DNA of 64,000 bases from JBASEY01 sp049652745 (GTDB lineage: Bacteria > CSSED10-310), in assembly GCA_049652745.1 (NCBI GenBank), contig JBASEY010000052.1:1-64000 (forward strand), read 5' to 3'. Shown here piece by piece: positions 41,130 to 52,400 of the stretch (position 1 is the first letter of the stretch; each line of letters opens with the position of its first letter). The notes beneath the pieces were generated by a model, which was given only the letters and a program-made list of their open reading frames with translations, was not told where the DNA came from and searched no databases. Position numbers and translations under genes: made by a program.

Positions 41130-42776
41130 ATGACGCAATTGACCTCACATCATTATCCTGAACTCGGCTGGTGGTATCCGGAAGGAGAGTTATCGCCGTT
41201 GGATTTTACGGTTTTGCTGAACCGGCTTTATCATATCAACCAACCGGTCACCGTTTTTCAATCGGATCTCGGCGCGTGTTTAGCGGGTGATAAAGGTTAT
41301 CGCTCTTTTACCAAACCCGACAAAAGTCCGTTCTACCCCGCCATCGCTCATGCTCCCTCCTGCCCGATCGAGCGTTTGGGCGACACGTCGTTCTGCCGTG
41401 ACTGGAATATTCGTTATCCTGCAATGACCGGCTCGATGGCCAACGGCATCAGCTCGATCGATCTGGTTGCAGCGATGGCCGATGCAGGCATGATGGGTTT
41501 TTATGGGTCGGCCGGTGAAAGCACGGCCACTGTCGAAAATGTCATTAAAACGCTGAAACACCGTTGCGGCGACCAGCCATGGGGAATCAACCTGATTCAT
41601 ACTCCGCAGGAACCCGTCCAGGAAAAGCGGTTGGTCGACATCTTGCTTCGCCATGAGGTGCATCAAATTGAAGCGTCGGCGTTTTTAACCATGACGCGGG
41701 ATTTGGTGCGTTATCGCGTGAAAGGCATTCACCGTAACTCCGATGGCGATATCGTCGTTCCCAACGCGATTTTGGCAAAAGCTTCGCGTGTGGAGATTGC
41801 TGAAAAATTTTTATCTCCTCCTCCGGAAGCCATTTTACAGGAATTGATTACATGCGGAGATATTTCGGAAGCCGAAGCGGAACTGGCTCGGACTATACCG
41901 GTTGCGCGTGATATAACCGCTGAAGCGGATTCAGGCGGCCACACCGACAATCGGCCCCTGGTAGGCGTTTTACCATCTTTCCAGGCGGTCGCCCGTGATT
42001 GCATGGAAAAATATCGATATTCTCAGGATTTGCGCGTCGGCGCAGCCGGCGGTATCGGCACACCGGCAGCAGCCGCTGCAGCTTTCGCTATGGGCGCCGG
42101 ATGGGTGGTCATGGGTTCGATCGCTCAAGCGGCAGTCGAATCCGGAACATCCGATATGGTCCGAAATATGCTTGCAAAGGTGGAACAAGCCGAAATTACG
42201 ATGGCGCCCGCTGCAGACATGTTTGAAATGGGTGTCAACTTACAGGTTCTGAAACATGGAACCCTGTTTCCAATGCGTGCCAGAAAACTGTATGAACTGT
42301 ACAAAGAAAACGACAGCCTTGAAACGCTTTCTGTCCGTGACAGAACACAACTTGAAAAAACCATCTTTCGCGCATCTCTGGATCAGATTTGGCAAGAAAC
42401 GATCGCCTTCTGGAATCAACGGGACCCTTCCCAGATCGAGCGGGCTGAACGCGATGCAAAACACAAAATGGCGCTGGTTTTTAGATGGTATCTGGGTCTT
42501 TCATCCCGCTGGGCAAATGCCGGCCTGCCGGATCGACAGCACGATTACCAAATCTGGTGCGGACCGGCCATGGGCGCTTTCAACCAATGGACGCGCGGCA
42601 GCTTTCTTGCCGAACTCGCCAATCGAACGATCGAAACGATGGTAATGAATATTTTATGGGGAGCGGCGGTATTGTTCAGACGCCGCAATTTGCAGTCCCA
42701 TCACCTGGATATTCCTCATAAATTAGTGGATATTAAACCACAATCAATCTCGGATATCCGTGCTTTTATTGAATGA
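41130..42776 (+). CDS. pfaD: PfaD-type enoyl reductase of PUFA synthase
   Basis: A protein of 548 residues, a flavin-dependent TIM-barrel enoyl reductase of the PfaD/nitronate monooxygenase-like family. Visible family marks are YPAMTGSMANGISS, GMMGFYGSAG, the catalytic-side ITAEADSGGHTDNRPL, VGAAGGIGTPAAAAAAFAMGA (phosphate of FMN) and the C-terminal RWYLGLSSRWA, with GPAMGAFNQW. It reduces enoyl double bonds on the chain being built by the two following megasynthases. ATG at 41130 has TGGAG upstream, and 41100 lacks a ribosome site. It is the first gene of the operon, with 12 bases to pfaA. This ER-first order is the one known from myxobacterial pfa1-pfa2-pfa3 clusters. Confidence 0.88.
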   Translation: MTQLTSHHYPELGWWYPEGELSPLDFTVLLNRLYHINQPVTVFQSDLGACLAGDKGYRSFTKPDKSPFYPAIAHAPSCPIERLGDTSFCRDWNIRYPAMTGSMANGISSIDLVAAMADAGMMGFYGSAGESTATVENVIKTLKHRCGDQPWGINLIHTPQEPVQEKRLVDILLRHEVHQIEASAFLTMTRDLVRYRVKGIHRNSDGDIVVPNAILAKASRVEIAEKFLSPPPEAILQELITCGDISEAEAELARTIPVARDITAEADSGGHTDNRPLVGVLPSFQAVARDCMEKYRYSQDLRVGAAGGIGTPAAAAAAFAMGAGWVVMGSIAQAAVESGTSDMVRNMLAKVEQAEITMAPAADMFEMGVNLQVLKHGTLFPMRARKLYELYKENDSLETLSVRDRTQLEKTIFRASLDQIWQETIAFWNQRDPSQIERAERDAKHKMALVFRWYLGLSSRWANAGLPDRQHDYQIWCGPAMGAFNQWTRGSFLAELANRTIETMVMNILWGAAVLFRRRNLQSHHLDIPHKLVDIKPQSISDIRAFIE

Positions 42777-42788
42777 AGAGGTAAAGCT

Positions 42789-45700
42789 GTGAAACGGAAA
42801 TTATCGTATCAATTATCCCCTGTCGCCATCACAGGTATTGGGTGCCTGTTTCCAAAAGCGTCAAACAAATCGATGTTCTGGGCAAACATCAAAAATGGCG
42901 TGGATTGTATAACGGAAGTTCCTCATACACACTGGTCAGTTGACGACTATTATGATCCCGATCCGAACCGGCCGGATCACACTTATTCACGAAAGGGCGG
43001 TTTCCTGGATCCTGTGCTGTTCGACCCATTGGAATTCGGCATCGCTCCGAATGCTCTGGAAGCTACCGACACGTCACAGTTGCTCACGCTTCTGGCGGTA
43101 AAACAGGCTTTGGTCGATGTCGGCTACACGAACGGTAAAATTCTTGACCGTGATCGCGTCAGCGTCATTCTCGGTGTGACAGGCGCCCAGCAGCTTGTGA
43201 TACCTCTTGGAGCACGCCTGTATCATCCTTTGATACGAAAAACGCTGATGGAATGTGGTTTGACGGATACCGAGGCGGAAGAAATCACCTGTAGAATCAA
43301 CCACAAACTCGTCGGCTGGCAGGAAGGCTCCTTTCCTGGACTGTTGGGGAATGTCGTAGCCGGAAGAGTGACCAACAGGTTTGATTTCAGTGGAGGCAAT
43401 TGCGTCGTAGATGCGGCCTGTGCGGGTTCTCTTGCCGCCGTCCAAACCGCCTGTATGGAATTGCAGACCGGCAAATCGGATTTGGTCATTTCCGGCGGTG
43501 TCGATACATTCAACGATATCTTCATGTACATGTGTTTCAGCAAATCTAAGGCCTTATCGCCTTCCGGTCATGCCCGCCCATTCGATAAATCCGCTGACGG
43601 CACAACGATCGGCGAAGGAGTCGGCGTCATTTTTTTGAAGCGGCTTGAAGATGCGGAACAGGATGGCGACACGATATATGCGGTGATAAAGGGCTTCGGC
43701 GCTTCAAGCGATGGTAAAGGCAACGCGATATATGCGCCGTCCGCCGCCGGACAGAAGAAAGCGCTCGAGCGGGCATATGCTGAAGCAGAAATTTCACCCG
43801 CCACGGTAGAATTTGTCGAAGCTCACGGCACCGGCACACCGGTTGGAGACGCCATTGAACTGGAAGCTCTTACCGACGTTTTTCGAAAAGCGAGACCAGG
43901 CAATGTTTGGTGTGCGCTGGGATCGGTGAAAGCTCAGATCGGGCACGGCAAAGCAGCGGCAGGAGTCGCCGGCTTGATCAAAGCCGCGCTTGCCCTACAC
44001 CATAAAGTGATACCACCTGTCGTCAATGTCACCCATCCTGCCCCGACATTGGAAAAAGGACAAACTCCCTTCTATTTGCCGACGGAACAACGACCTTGGC
44101 TGGCAACGAAAGAACACCCTCGGCGTGCTGCAGTGAGCTCTTTCGGTTTCGGCGGCAGCAATTTCCACTGTGTTCTTGAAGAACATTCCGGAACGACCCC
44201 GAAGCCTGATTGGGATGCAAATGTCCAGATTGTTGCCTTTTCAGCTAAAAACGCCGCCGCTCTCAGCGAACAGATCAAGAAGTGGACTCTTCCCGAATCC
44301 CTTGACGACCTTCGCGCTTCCGCCCTGGAAACACGAAAACGCTTCAACCCCGAAGACTCACATCGATTATTGATGGTCGTGACAAATTTCTCTGAAGTCC
44401 AGAAAATGATCTCTACGGCTTCGACGCGTCTCGATGCTTCACCCGATGAACCCTGGGAAACCCCGGACGGCATCTATTACGGCTTCGGAAAATGTCCCGG
44501 CAAACTTGCCGTCGTTTTTCCAGGTCAAGGAACACAATATCCCGGTATGCTGCGCGATCTCGCCTGCCGATTTCCCGTGTTCCGGGAAACTTTGGAAGCC
44601 GCGGACAAAGCATTCTCGAATCATTCCAAAAATGCCGATCGGCTCAGCGATGTCATTTATCCGCCCTCCACTTTTTCCAAAGAACAAGCTGATGAACATG
44701 TCGAAAAACTCAAATTGACCCAATACGCTCAACCCGGCATCGGCGCTGTCAGCATCGGCGCCTGGTTTGTATTGAATCGACATTTCAATGTGACAGTCGA
44801 TGCCGCCGCCGGACACAGTTACGGCGAAATCTGCGCCCTATGCGCGTCAAATATGATTACATCTGAAGAATTTCATGATTTATCGGCGCTTCGCGGCCGG
44901 CTGATGAGCGCCGGGGAGGAAGACAAAGGCGGCATGGCCGCCGTTCAAGCCCCACTGGAACAAATTATGACTATCCTGGAGCAAAACAATCTCGATCTTG
45001 TGGTGGCAAACAAAAATGCGCCGGAACAAGCCGTCATTTCCGGCCGTTCCGATGAAATCGATCGAGCTGTCGAGTGTTTCAAAAAACACCGAATTTCCAT
45101 TATACCTCTCAAGGTATCGGCCGCTTTCCACAGCCCACTGATAGCCGACGCCACCAGGCCTTTTGGAAAACACCTCGATAAAATCAATTTTCAAAAAGCC
45201 GATTTCCCGGTTTACTCCAACACAACCGGAGAAAAATATCCGACTCAACAGAAAAAAATCCGTGAGATTCTGGCATCTCAATTGGAAAAACCCGTTGAAT
45301 TCGTTTCAGAAATTCAACAGATGGTTGCAGATGGAGTCAAAACGTTTGTCGAAATCGGCCCGGGCAAACGGATGACCGGCCTTATTCGATTGATTCTGGG
45401 AGAATCCGGAGTTCATTTGCTGGCTCTGGACAGCTCCTCAGGAAAACGAAGCGGTTCTGTCGATTTGGCACGCATCCTGGCGGAGCTTGCCCGATTTGGG
45501 TATCACGTGAATCTGGCGGAATGGGATGGAAACTTCGTGCCGAAACCACAAGAAAAAGCCAGCAAAGCCCAAGTCACTCTGACCGGAACGAATTACGTGC
45601 GTGAAAAGCCGCCATTACCGCCGTTCTCCATTCAGCGGGCTCCTGCGACAGAAAAAGCGGCGCTTTCAGTCGAGCCTTCACCTGACGACCGGTCACACAT

Positions 45701-48700
45701 TGGGGCATCTGAAGCCTTTTCGGCCATCCAGCAAAATCTGGCAGGCTTACAGCGGCTGCAAGAGCAGACGGCCCGACTGCATCAACAGTTCCTTACCGGC
45801 CAACTGGAAGCACAGCAAGCGTTTCAAAACCTGATTTTCCAGCAACAACACGTGTTGACCGGTTCTCCGCCGCCGACGATAACGACCCCACCCCTCGCTT
45901 TTACCCCGCCACCCATCATTGCGGCTCCGACGGCTCAACCGGTCGTGCCGACGGAGGATGTCGGCGTCCCTGCTGCACCCGTCGATACCACACCACAAAC
46001 CGCTGAATCCTCGCAAGTTACTGAAAAAGCCGTGCTGAGCGTCGTTTCGGAAAAAACCGGATATCCGATCGACTTGTTGGAGCCGGACATGGAGCTCGAC
46101 GCCGACTTGGGGATTGACTCGATCAAGCGTGTGGAAATCATGTCCGCTGTTCAGGAAGCCAACCCCGGCCTGCCGACGATAGGCCCGGAGCAGATGGCCG
46201 GTATCCGCACGTTGAAAGATATCATAAATCTTATTCAAAGCTTGGCCGACACTTCACCCGCCCAGACCACTCAAATACCGGAGTCAAAAACTGAGACGGC
46301 GCATCCTGATCGACAGAAAATCGGTCTTTTCGATAGCCGACCGATTTCCGGTCAAAAAGAAATGCTTGATCTGAAATCCGTTGATTTTGTCAAAACGATA
46401 ATGGCGGAAAAAACAGGGTATCCGGTTGATCTGCTTGAATCGGATATGGAGCTGGACGCCGATCTGGGCATAGACTCGATCAAGCGCGTTGAAATCATGT
46501 CCGCTGTTCAGGAAAAAATTGCTGAAATGCCTACGATCAGACCGGAGCAGTTGGCAGGGTTACGCACCATCGATGACATCGTCAAACTGGTCGATACGCT
46601 TGGAGGAACGACGGACGGAAATCAAGCCGAAAGCGAGCCTAAAACCGTTGAAACCATTCGACAAGACCCGTCCGAAACCTTTTTGAAAGATGTGCCCGAT
46701 ACAGCTCAGTCGATGAAAAGACCTGCCTCACAGACGGCTCACAAGGAAAAAGCCTCCCCGACCGAAACACAAACAGGTTCGGTTACACTTAAAACAGCGG
46801 AAATACCGGTTCTTGATTCGGCTCATGACTTAAAAACCGAAATATCCTCGGCAAAACAAAGCTCGGAACCTGTCGAAAAGCCGGTTCAGCCGGTGGTAAT
46901 CCCCGAGAAATTGATGCGTTTGGATCGAAAAATCGTCACTGTCGAGCCTGTCGACAAAAGTCCGCGAAAAAGGATACACTTGCCCGAACATGCTGAAATC
47001 TGGATTACCAGGGATGACTGCGGGTTGAGTGAGCGTCTTCTGGAGGAATTTGAAAACAGTTATATTCCCGTCCGCCTTGTTTCGCCCGATTACCTTGAAT
47101 TTGTCGAGCTTCCGGACGAAGTGGCCGGTTTGATCATTGTCAGTCCACGCGACACTTGTTCTACGGAACAAATCATCAAGGTTTTTGAGTTGATCAAGCT
47201 TATCAACAAAAAAATAAGACGACGGGATACCGACGATCATAAGCGGCCGGCGGTCATTTCGATCCTCCGACTCGACGGTATGTTCGGACTTGCCGACCGC
47301 CCCGTCGATTACCGACCGATCTCAGCCGCGTTTTCCGGACTGCTGAAAACCATACGTCTTGAATGGCCGGAAACCCAATGTCGGATTATCGACATCGATG
47401 CCGATCAAGCTTTCCAGCCGGATATGCATGATTTGAAAGAAGAACTTTTTTATGACGGCCCATTTGAAACGGGTATTTCCGCTGATGGAAAAGTGAAACT
47501 CGTGTTGAAAGATGAGCCGATCGATCCGGAACGTTTGACGGGTGAGCCGTTGTCACCCGGCGACTGGATTTTGGCGACCGGAGGCGGGCGCGGCGTCACC
47601 GCCGCCTGCGTTATCGAACTTGCCCGCCGCTTCAACGTCAATGTTGTGATGGCGGGACGAAGTTCGGCGCCTGAGCAGGAGCCTAAATGGTTGGAAGGCC
47701 TTGTCACTGAACACGAGATAAAAGAAGCCATTCTGTCGAATCTGAACGTAAAGCCTACGCCGAAAGAGTTACAAGCTGAATATGATAGACGAATCAGAAA
47801 TCGCGAATTGCTGCAAACTCTTAAAACTCTGGAATCCTTGAAGGTTCAAGCTAAGTATTTCAGCGTCGATACCTCGGATGACAATGCCCAAAAACTGCTG
47901 TTCAACGAGCTGAACCAGTTGAATATACGGATAAAAGGCCTTGTTCATGGAGCAGGAATTATCGCAGACAAATTGATAGAAGAAAAATCCATCGACGATT
48001 TCGAACGCGTGTTTCGAACAAAAGTGGATAGTCTGCGTTATTTATCGAGTAACCTGAATTTAGACATGCTGAAAATCTTGGTGTTGTTTTCATCCAGTAC
48101 GGCACGTTTCGGCCGTATCGGCCAGGTCGATTACGCCATGGCCAACGAAGTACTGAATGCATACGCACATAAATTCAGCAAACTGTATCCCGCTTGCCGA
48201 ACCCTTTCTATCAATTGGGGCCCCTGGGATGGTGGGATGGTGACGCCCGAACTGAAAAAACTGTTTAAAAACGAAGGGATCGACGTGATCGATATGCCGT
48301 CCGGAGCTCGGTATCTGGCACGGGAACTCAGAATGGAGTATGGAAAAACGTCACCGGCTCCTGTCGAAATTGTCATTTTAGGCACATCAGAGCCTGACAC
48401 GGTACTGCCGGGCGATATCGAACCCCAGCTTTACGATACTGATAAGAAAGAAAGTGAAGCTGAACCAATCAGCCCCTCCGAACCTGTCGTTCACGACTTC
48501 CATTCACATGAACGCCGAACAGAAACTGAATTGATCGAGGTTTTTCGCGCAAACTTATCCATCGATCTGGCTCCCGTTCTGAAAAGCCATATCATCAACA
48601 ATCGACCAGTAGTGCCGATGGCGCTGTTGATGGAGTGGGCGGCTCTGGGCGCGGCTAAAAATCATCCTTCTATGTATTTTCACAGTTTGGAGAATTTTCG

Positions 48701-49379
48701 ACTGCTGAAAGGTATCGTGCTTCAAGATGACGCCCTGCTCGAATTGGAATGCAAAATTGGCAGTCCGATTCATGAAAATGACCGCATTCGGATACCTGTC
48801 GAGCTTCGCGCGACACATCCAAACGGTGAGAAGTTCGTGCACGCTTCTTCAGATGTGATCATGGTCACACAATTACCTGAACCTCCGGAACCTCCGGAAT
48901 CTTTGAACAATCCTGAACCCTATCCGATTCATCAGGGTCAATTGTATGAAGAGGTGCTGTTTCATGGCGACATGTTACAAAGCATTCGATCGATCGAAGG
49001 CATCAACGAATCAGGTATAACAGCGGCTGTTGACGGCGCTCCGATACCGAGTGAATGGATGCAGCATCCTTTGAATGAGTCTTGGATTCTGGATCCGCTG
49101 AGTATCGATGCCTCTTTTCAATTACTGGTTTTGTGGACGGATTTGATGATGGATATGCCGTCACTGCCATGCGGTCTGACATCCTATCGTCAGTTCGTCA
49201 AAAACATGCCCACATGGTGCAATGTCGAAATCCGTATTCTGGAACAGCGTAAAGCACAGGTGATTGCAGATATTTTCTTCTTGGATACGAATGGCAAAGT
49301 TGTTGCCGTCATTGAAAAATATGAATGCATCATGGACAAAGGGCTCAGACAGGCTTTTCAAGCCCACGGCAATCACTAA
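42789..49379 (+). CDS. pfaA: PfaA-type polyunsaturated fatty acid synthase
   Basis: A protein of 2196 residues. Ketosynthase 10-460 has active Cys211 (DAACAGSL) and the two histidines in EAHGTGTPVGDA and VKAQIGHGKAAAG. Acyltransferase about 560-880 has Ser677 in GHSYGE. Two acyl carrier domains carry Ser1111 and Ser1230, both in LGIDSIKRVEIMSAVQE. Ketoreductase about 1590-1870 has GGGRGVTA, FSSSTARFG and Tyr1782. A C-terminal dehydratase-like double hot-dog spans about 1900-2180, with weak first motif SHIINNRPVVP and second DASFQ. This is the KS-AT-ACP-KR-DH order of PfaA. It should load malonate, extend the chain and reduce the keto group. It starts at GTG (42789) with AGAGG upstream. Only two carrier domains are present; marine PfaA usually has five or more. 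A related heterocyst-glycolipid type synthase is the alternative, but the paired PfaD and PfaC favour pfa. Confidence 0.88.
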   Translation: MKRKLSYQLSPVAITGIGCLFPKASNKSMFWANIKNGVDCITEVPHTHWSVDDYYDPDPNRPDHTYSRKGGFLDPVLFDPLEFGIAPNALEATDTSQLLTLLAVKQALVDVGYTNGKILDRDRVSVILGVTGAQQLVIPLGARLYHPLIRKTLMECGLTDTEAEEITCRINHKLVGWQEGSFPGLLGNVVAGRVTNRFDFSGGNCVVDAACAGSLAAVQTACMELQTGKSDLVISGGVDTFNDIFMYMCFSKSKALSPSGHARPFDKSADGTTIGEGVGVIFLKRLEDAEQDGDTIYAVIKGFGASSDGKGNAIYAPSAAGQKKALERAYAEAEISPATVEFVEAHGTGTPVGDAIELEALTDVFRKARPGNVWCALGSVKAQIGHGKAAAGVAGLIKAALALHHKVIPPVVNVTHPAPTLEKGQTPFYLPTEQRPWLATKEHPRRAAVSSFGFGGSNFHCVLEEHSGTTPKPDWDANVQIVAFSAKNAAALSEQIKKWTLPESLDDLRASALETRKRFNPEDSHRLLMVVTNFSEVQKMISTASTRLDASPDEPWETPDGIYYGFGKCPGKLAVVFPGQGTQYPGMLRDLACRFPVFRETLEAADKAFSNHSKNADRLSDVIYPPSTFSKEQADEHVEKLKLTQYAQPGIGAVSIGAWFVLNRHFNVTVDAAAGHSYGEICALCASNMITSEEFHDLSALRGRLMSAGEEDKGGMAAVQAPLEQIMTILEQNNLDLVVANKNAPEQAVISGRSDEIDRAVECFKKHRISIIPLKVSAAFHSPLIADATRPFGKHLDKINFQKADFPVYSNTTGEKYPTQQKKIREILASQLEKPVEFVSEIQQMVADGVKTFVEIGPGKRMTGLIRLILGESGVHLLALDSSSGKRSGSVDLARILAELARFGYHVNLAEWDGNFVPKPQEKASKAQVTLTGTNYVREKPPLPPFSIQRAPATEKAALSVEPSPDDRSHIGASEAFSAIQQNLAGLQRLQEQTARLHQQFLTGQLEAQQAFQNLIFQQQHVLTGSPPPTITTPPLAFTPPPIIAAPTAQPVVPTEDVGVPAAPVDTTPQTAESSQVTEKAVLSVVSEKTGYPIDLLEPDMELDADLGIDSIKRVEIMSAVQEANPGLPTIGPEQMAGIRTLKDIINLIQSLADTSPAQTTQIPESKTETAHPDRQKIGLFDSRPISGQKEMLDLKSVDFVKTIMAEKTGYPVDLLESDMELDADLGIDSIKRVEIMSAVQEKIAEMPTIRPEQLAGLRTIDDIVKLVDTLGGTTDGNQAESEPKTVETIRQDPSETFLKDVPDTAQSMKRPASQTAHKEKASPTETQTGSVTLKTAEIPVLDSAHDLKTEISSAKQSSEPVEKPVQPVVIPEKLMRLDRKIVTVEPVDKSPRKRIHLPEHAEIWITRDDCGLSERLLEEFENSYIPVRLVSPDYLEFVELPDEVAGLIIVSPRDTCSTEQIIKVFELIKLINKKIRRRDTDDHKRPAVISILRLDGMFGLADRPVDYRPISAAFSGLLKTIRLEWPETQCRIIDIDADQAFQPDMHDLKEELFYDGPFETGISADGKVKLVLKDEPIDPERLTGEPLSPGDWILATGGGRGVTAACVIELARRFNVNVVMAGRSSAPEQEPKWLEGLVTEHEIKEAILSNLNVKPTPKELQAEYDRRIRNRELLQTLKTLESLKVQAKYFSVDTSDDNAQKLLFNELNQLNIRIKGLVHGAGIIADKLIEEKSIDDFERVFRTKVDSLRYLSSNLNLDMLKILVLFSSSTARFGRIGQVDYAMANEVLNAYAHKFSKLYPACRTLSINWGPWDGGMVTPELKKLFKNEGIDVIDMPSGARYLARELRMEYGKTSPAPVEIVILGTSEPDTVLPGDIEPQLYDTDKKESEAEPISPSEPVVHDFHSHERRTETELIEVFRANLSIDLAPVLKSHIINNRPVVPMALLMEWAALGAAKNHPSMYFHSLENFRLLKGIVLQDDALLELECKIGSPIHENDRIRIPVELRATHPNGEKFVHASSDVIMVTQLPEPPEPPESLNNPEPYPIHQGQLYEEVLFHGDMLQSIRSIEGINESGITAAVDGAPIPSEWMQHPLNESWILDPLSIDASFQLLVLWTDLMMDMPSLPCGLTSYRQFVKNMPTWCNVEIRILEQRKAQVIADIFFLDTNGKVVAVIEKYECIMDKGLRQAFQAHGNH

Positions 49380-49403
49380 AGGCGGGAAAAAAGGTGTCGC
49401 TAC

Positions 49404-52400
49404 ATGCCGACTCGATCACATAAGATAAAATCCGGCGTTCCTTATGACGCAGCACATGACGCGTTGGATATCGCCATTGTCGGTATCGGAGGACTGCTGC
49501 CGGGCTCGGATAGTCTGGACGATTTCTGGCAATTGATCAGTTCAGGAAAATCCGCCTCAAGTAAAATACCTGAAAACCGTTGGCCCGTTGACCCTGATTC
49601 CATTCTTAATAGTGAGAAAACCGCTGAAGATAAAACACGATCGATTCACGCTTGTTTGTTAAAAGACTTGAATTTCAATCCGGACAAATTCCCCCTGGAC
49701 AAAAATCTCTTACAGAATCTCGACCCTCTTTTTCATATAACGCTTCTTGCCGGTCATGCCGCTGTCGATGACATGCGTGGTAAATACCCGGATAAAAAAC
49801 GCTGCGGCATTATACTGGGCAATATCATCCTTCCCACGGAATACGTATCCGGCATGGCGCGACAATGGGCGCTTCCAGTTATCGAAAACATCGTAACCGG
49901 CGCTCATCCGAAAAACGAAACCTGCCCGATTCACCCATTGAATATTTACCCGGCGGCATCGCCGGCGGCTCTTCTAGCGCAATCTCTGGGTTTTGAAGGC
50001 GGCGCTTTTACCATCGATGCCGCATGTGCATCCTCTTTGTACGCAATCAAATTGGCCGTGATCGAATTGATGTCGGGGAGACTTGACCTGGTTTTGACCG
50101 GCGGAGTCAGCCGACCCGATTGTATGTACACTCAAATGGGTTTCACGCAACTGCAAGCCATCTCACCATCAGGAATCTGTTCGCCTTTCGATCGAAAGGC
50201 CGATGGACTGGTTGTCGGTGAAGGAGCGGGCATGGTCGTTTTGAAGCGTTTGCCGGACGCCGTTGGGGATGGCGATGTCATCTATGGAGTTATCAGAGGC
50301 ATCGGTATTTCAAACGACATCGAAGGCAGCATCTTCGCTCCGGCCAAAGAAGGGCAGGTTCGAGCCTTGCGAAGCGCCTACCGGCAGGCAGGCTGGTCGC
50401 CTTGGGATATAGACCTGGTTGAATGCCACGGTACCGGAACACCTGTCGGCGATGCAGTCGAATTTTCTTCGATGGAAACAGTATGGCGGGAAACCGAAGG
50501 CTCCAGACCTGAGAAATGTGTTATTGGATCCGTCAAATCCAACGTCGGTCACCTGTTGACGGCAGCAGGCGGAGCTGGTCTATTAAAAATTCTGTTGGCA
50601 TTCAAGCACCGATATCTGCCGCCATCGGCTCATTTCACGCATCCGTCCGATAGAATCAACTTGAATCAAAGTGCGTTTCGTATTTTATCGGAACCTGAAC
50701 CCTGGACCACACGCGGACCCCATATTCCTCGCCGAGCCGCAATCAGCGCCTTTGGCTTCGGCGGTATAAACGCCCATATGTTGATCGAAGAATTTATCGA
50801 CGATCACGGTTGCGAGTCCAAAACGCACGATAAAACTACACAAACTGAAAAACCTTCAAAACCGACAACGGATCTCGCACATGCTTCCAAAAAAGCGCCT
50901 CCTGTCGCCATCGTCGGCATGGCTGCCGCAGTCGGCCCTTGGACGGATCTTGAAAAACTTCAACGTCGATTGTTTGAAGATAAAAATCCAAAAACCGGCG
51001 GCGGCACATCATCCGCCGCCGCAACGCAAGCCTGGCATTGGAATGGATTTGACCATTCGGAATGGTTTCAAACCCATATCGTCGATCCGAAGACCTGGAC
51101 GGGTTACTGTCTTGGCAGAGTGACGATACCGCCCGGAAGATTCCGTATTCCTCCTGCCGAACTGGCTGAAATGCTTCCTCAGCAGTTGTTGATGTTGAAA
51201 GTTGCAGCGGATGCGGTTGAGCAGGGTGGTTGGCGCGAAGAAAAAGCCATCGAATCAGGCGTTTTTATTGGTATCGGCCTGGACTTGAATACGACCAATT
51301 TTCAAATTCGGTGGTGTTTGAACCAAATTGCGCCGGAATGGTTCAGCCGGAAAGATCCAGATACCCGGCCGCCCGCCGAACCAATCGCAGATGCATGGTC
51401 GCCGCCGTTGACCGCCAACAGAGTCATGGGGGCTCTTGGAGGAATTGTCGCCGGCCGCGTCTCACGAGCATTGAAGGTGGGCGGCGTCGGCTTCACGGTT
51501 TCAGCGGACGAAATCTCCGGATCGATCGCTTTGGCTACAGCGGTCAAAATGCTGCAAAACGGGGACATTGCGCAAGCCCTTGCGGGCGCAGTGGATTTCA
51601 ACTGTGATTGGAGAGCTTTGATAGGCTGCGCCTATCGTCATGGACTTCAACCTGAACCCGACAAACCGATCGAAGGAAATGCCTGCCCACCCGTCTCGGA
51701 AGGCGCAGTCGCCTTTGTGTTGAAGCGATTGGAAGATGCCGAAGCCGCTGGAGATACAATCCTGGCTGTTATCGATGAGATAAACCTGGAAACCCCTGTG
51801 AACTCGGATATTCCAAGCTTACTTTCCTGGGAATCGACGGATAAAAAGCTTATCGATTCCGACTCAAATGAACCTTTTCCATTTAAATCCAAAGATTTTA
51901 TAGGTGATATCGGCGCAGCCGCCGGCATGTTCGACATCCTGCTGGGTATCGCATCTCTGCATCATCGTGTATTTCCCCGAAATGACGATCCATGTCCGCA
52001 ATACTGGCTCAACAATCGGGAGAACGGTCCGCGAAAAGCTCTGATAAAAAACGTTTCTTTTACCGGCAGCCGTTTTTCTATTCTTCTTGAAGAACATGAA
52101 CCCTCATCGGCCGAACTTCCTGCATTGCCGCTTTTATCCTCTGCTGTTGCGAGTTTTAAACATACTGAACCGACTTCCTCCCAACTGAAAGAGCCGGTCA
52201 AAATGGCATTTGTCTATCCCGGCTCGGGAAATCACCGTCCTTTTCTAGGGCGGGAACCCGCTTATATGTTCAGGCATATCCTGGATGAATTGAGTCGAGA
52301 ATCGCTTCAACTGAAAAATATGTTTGTGCCGGAGATCTACTGGTGCGAACCGGACAAAACCGTGATGGACGAAAATGCACATGGTCTGATTATCGGCCAT

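Noticed and set aside
42995..49376. Several open frames of 60-160 codons opposite and within the pfaA gene
   Set aside because: All are shadows of a single long coding frame with clear domains.
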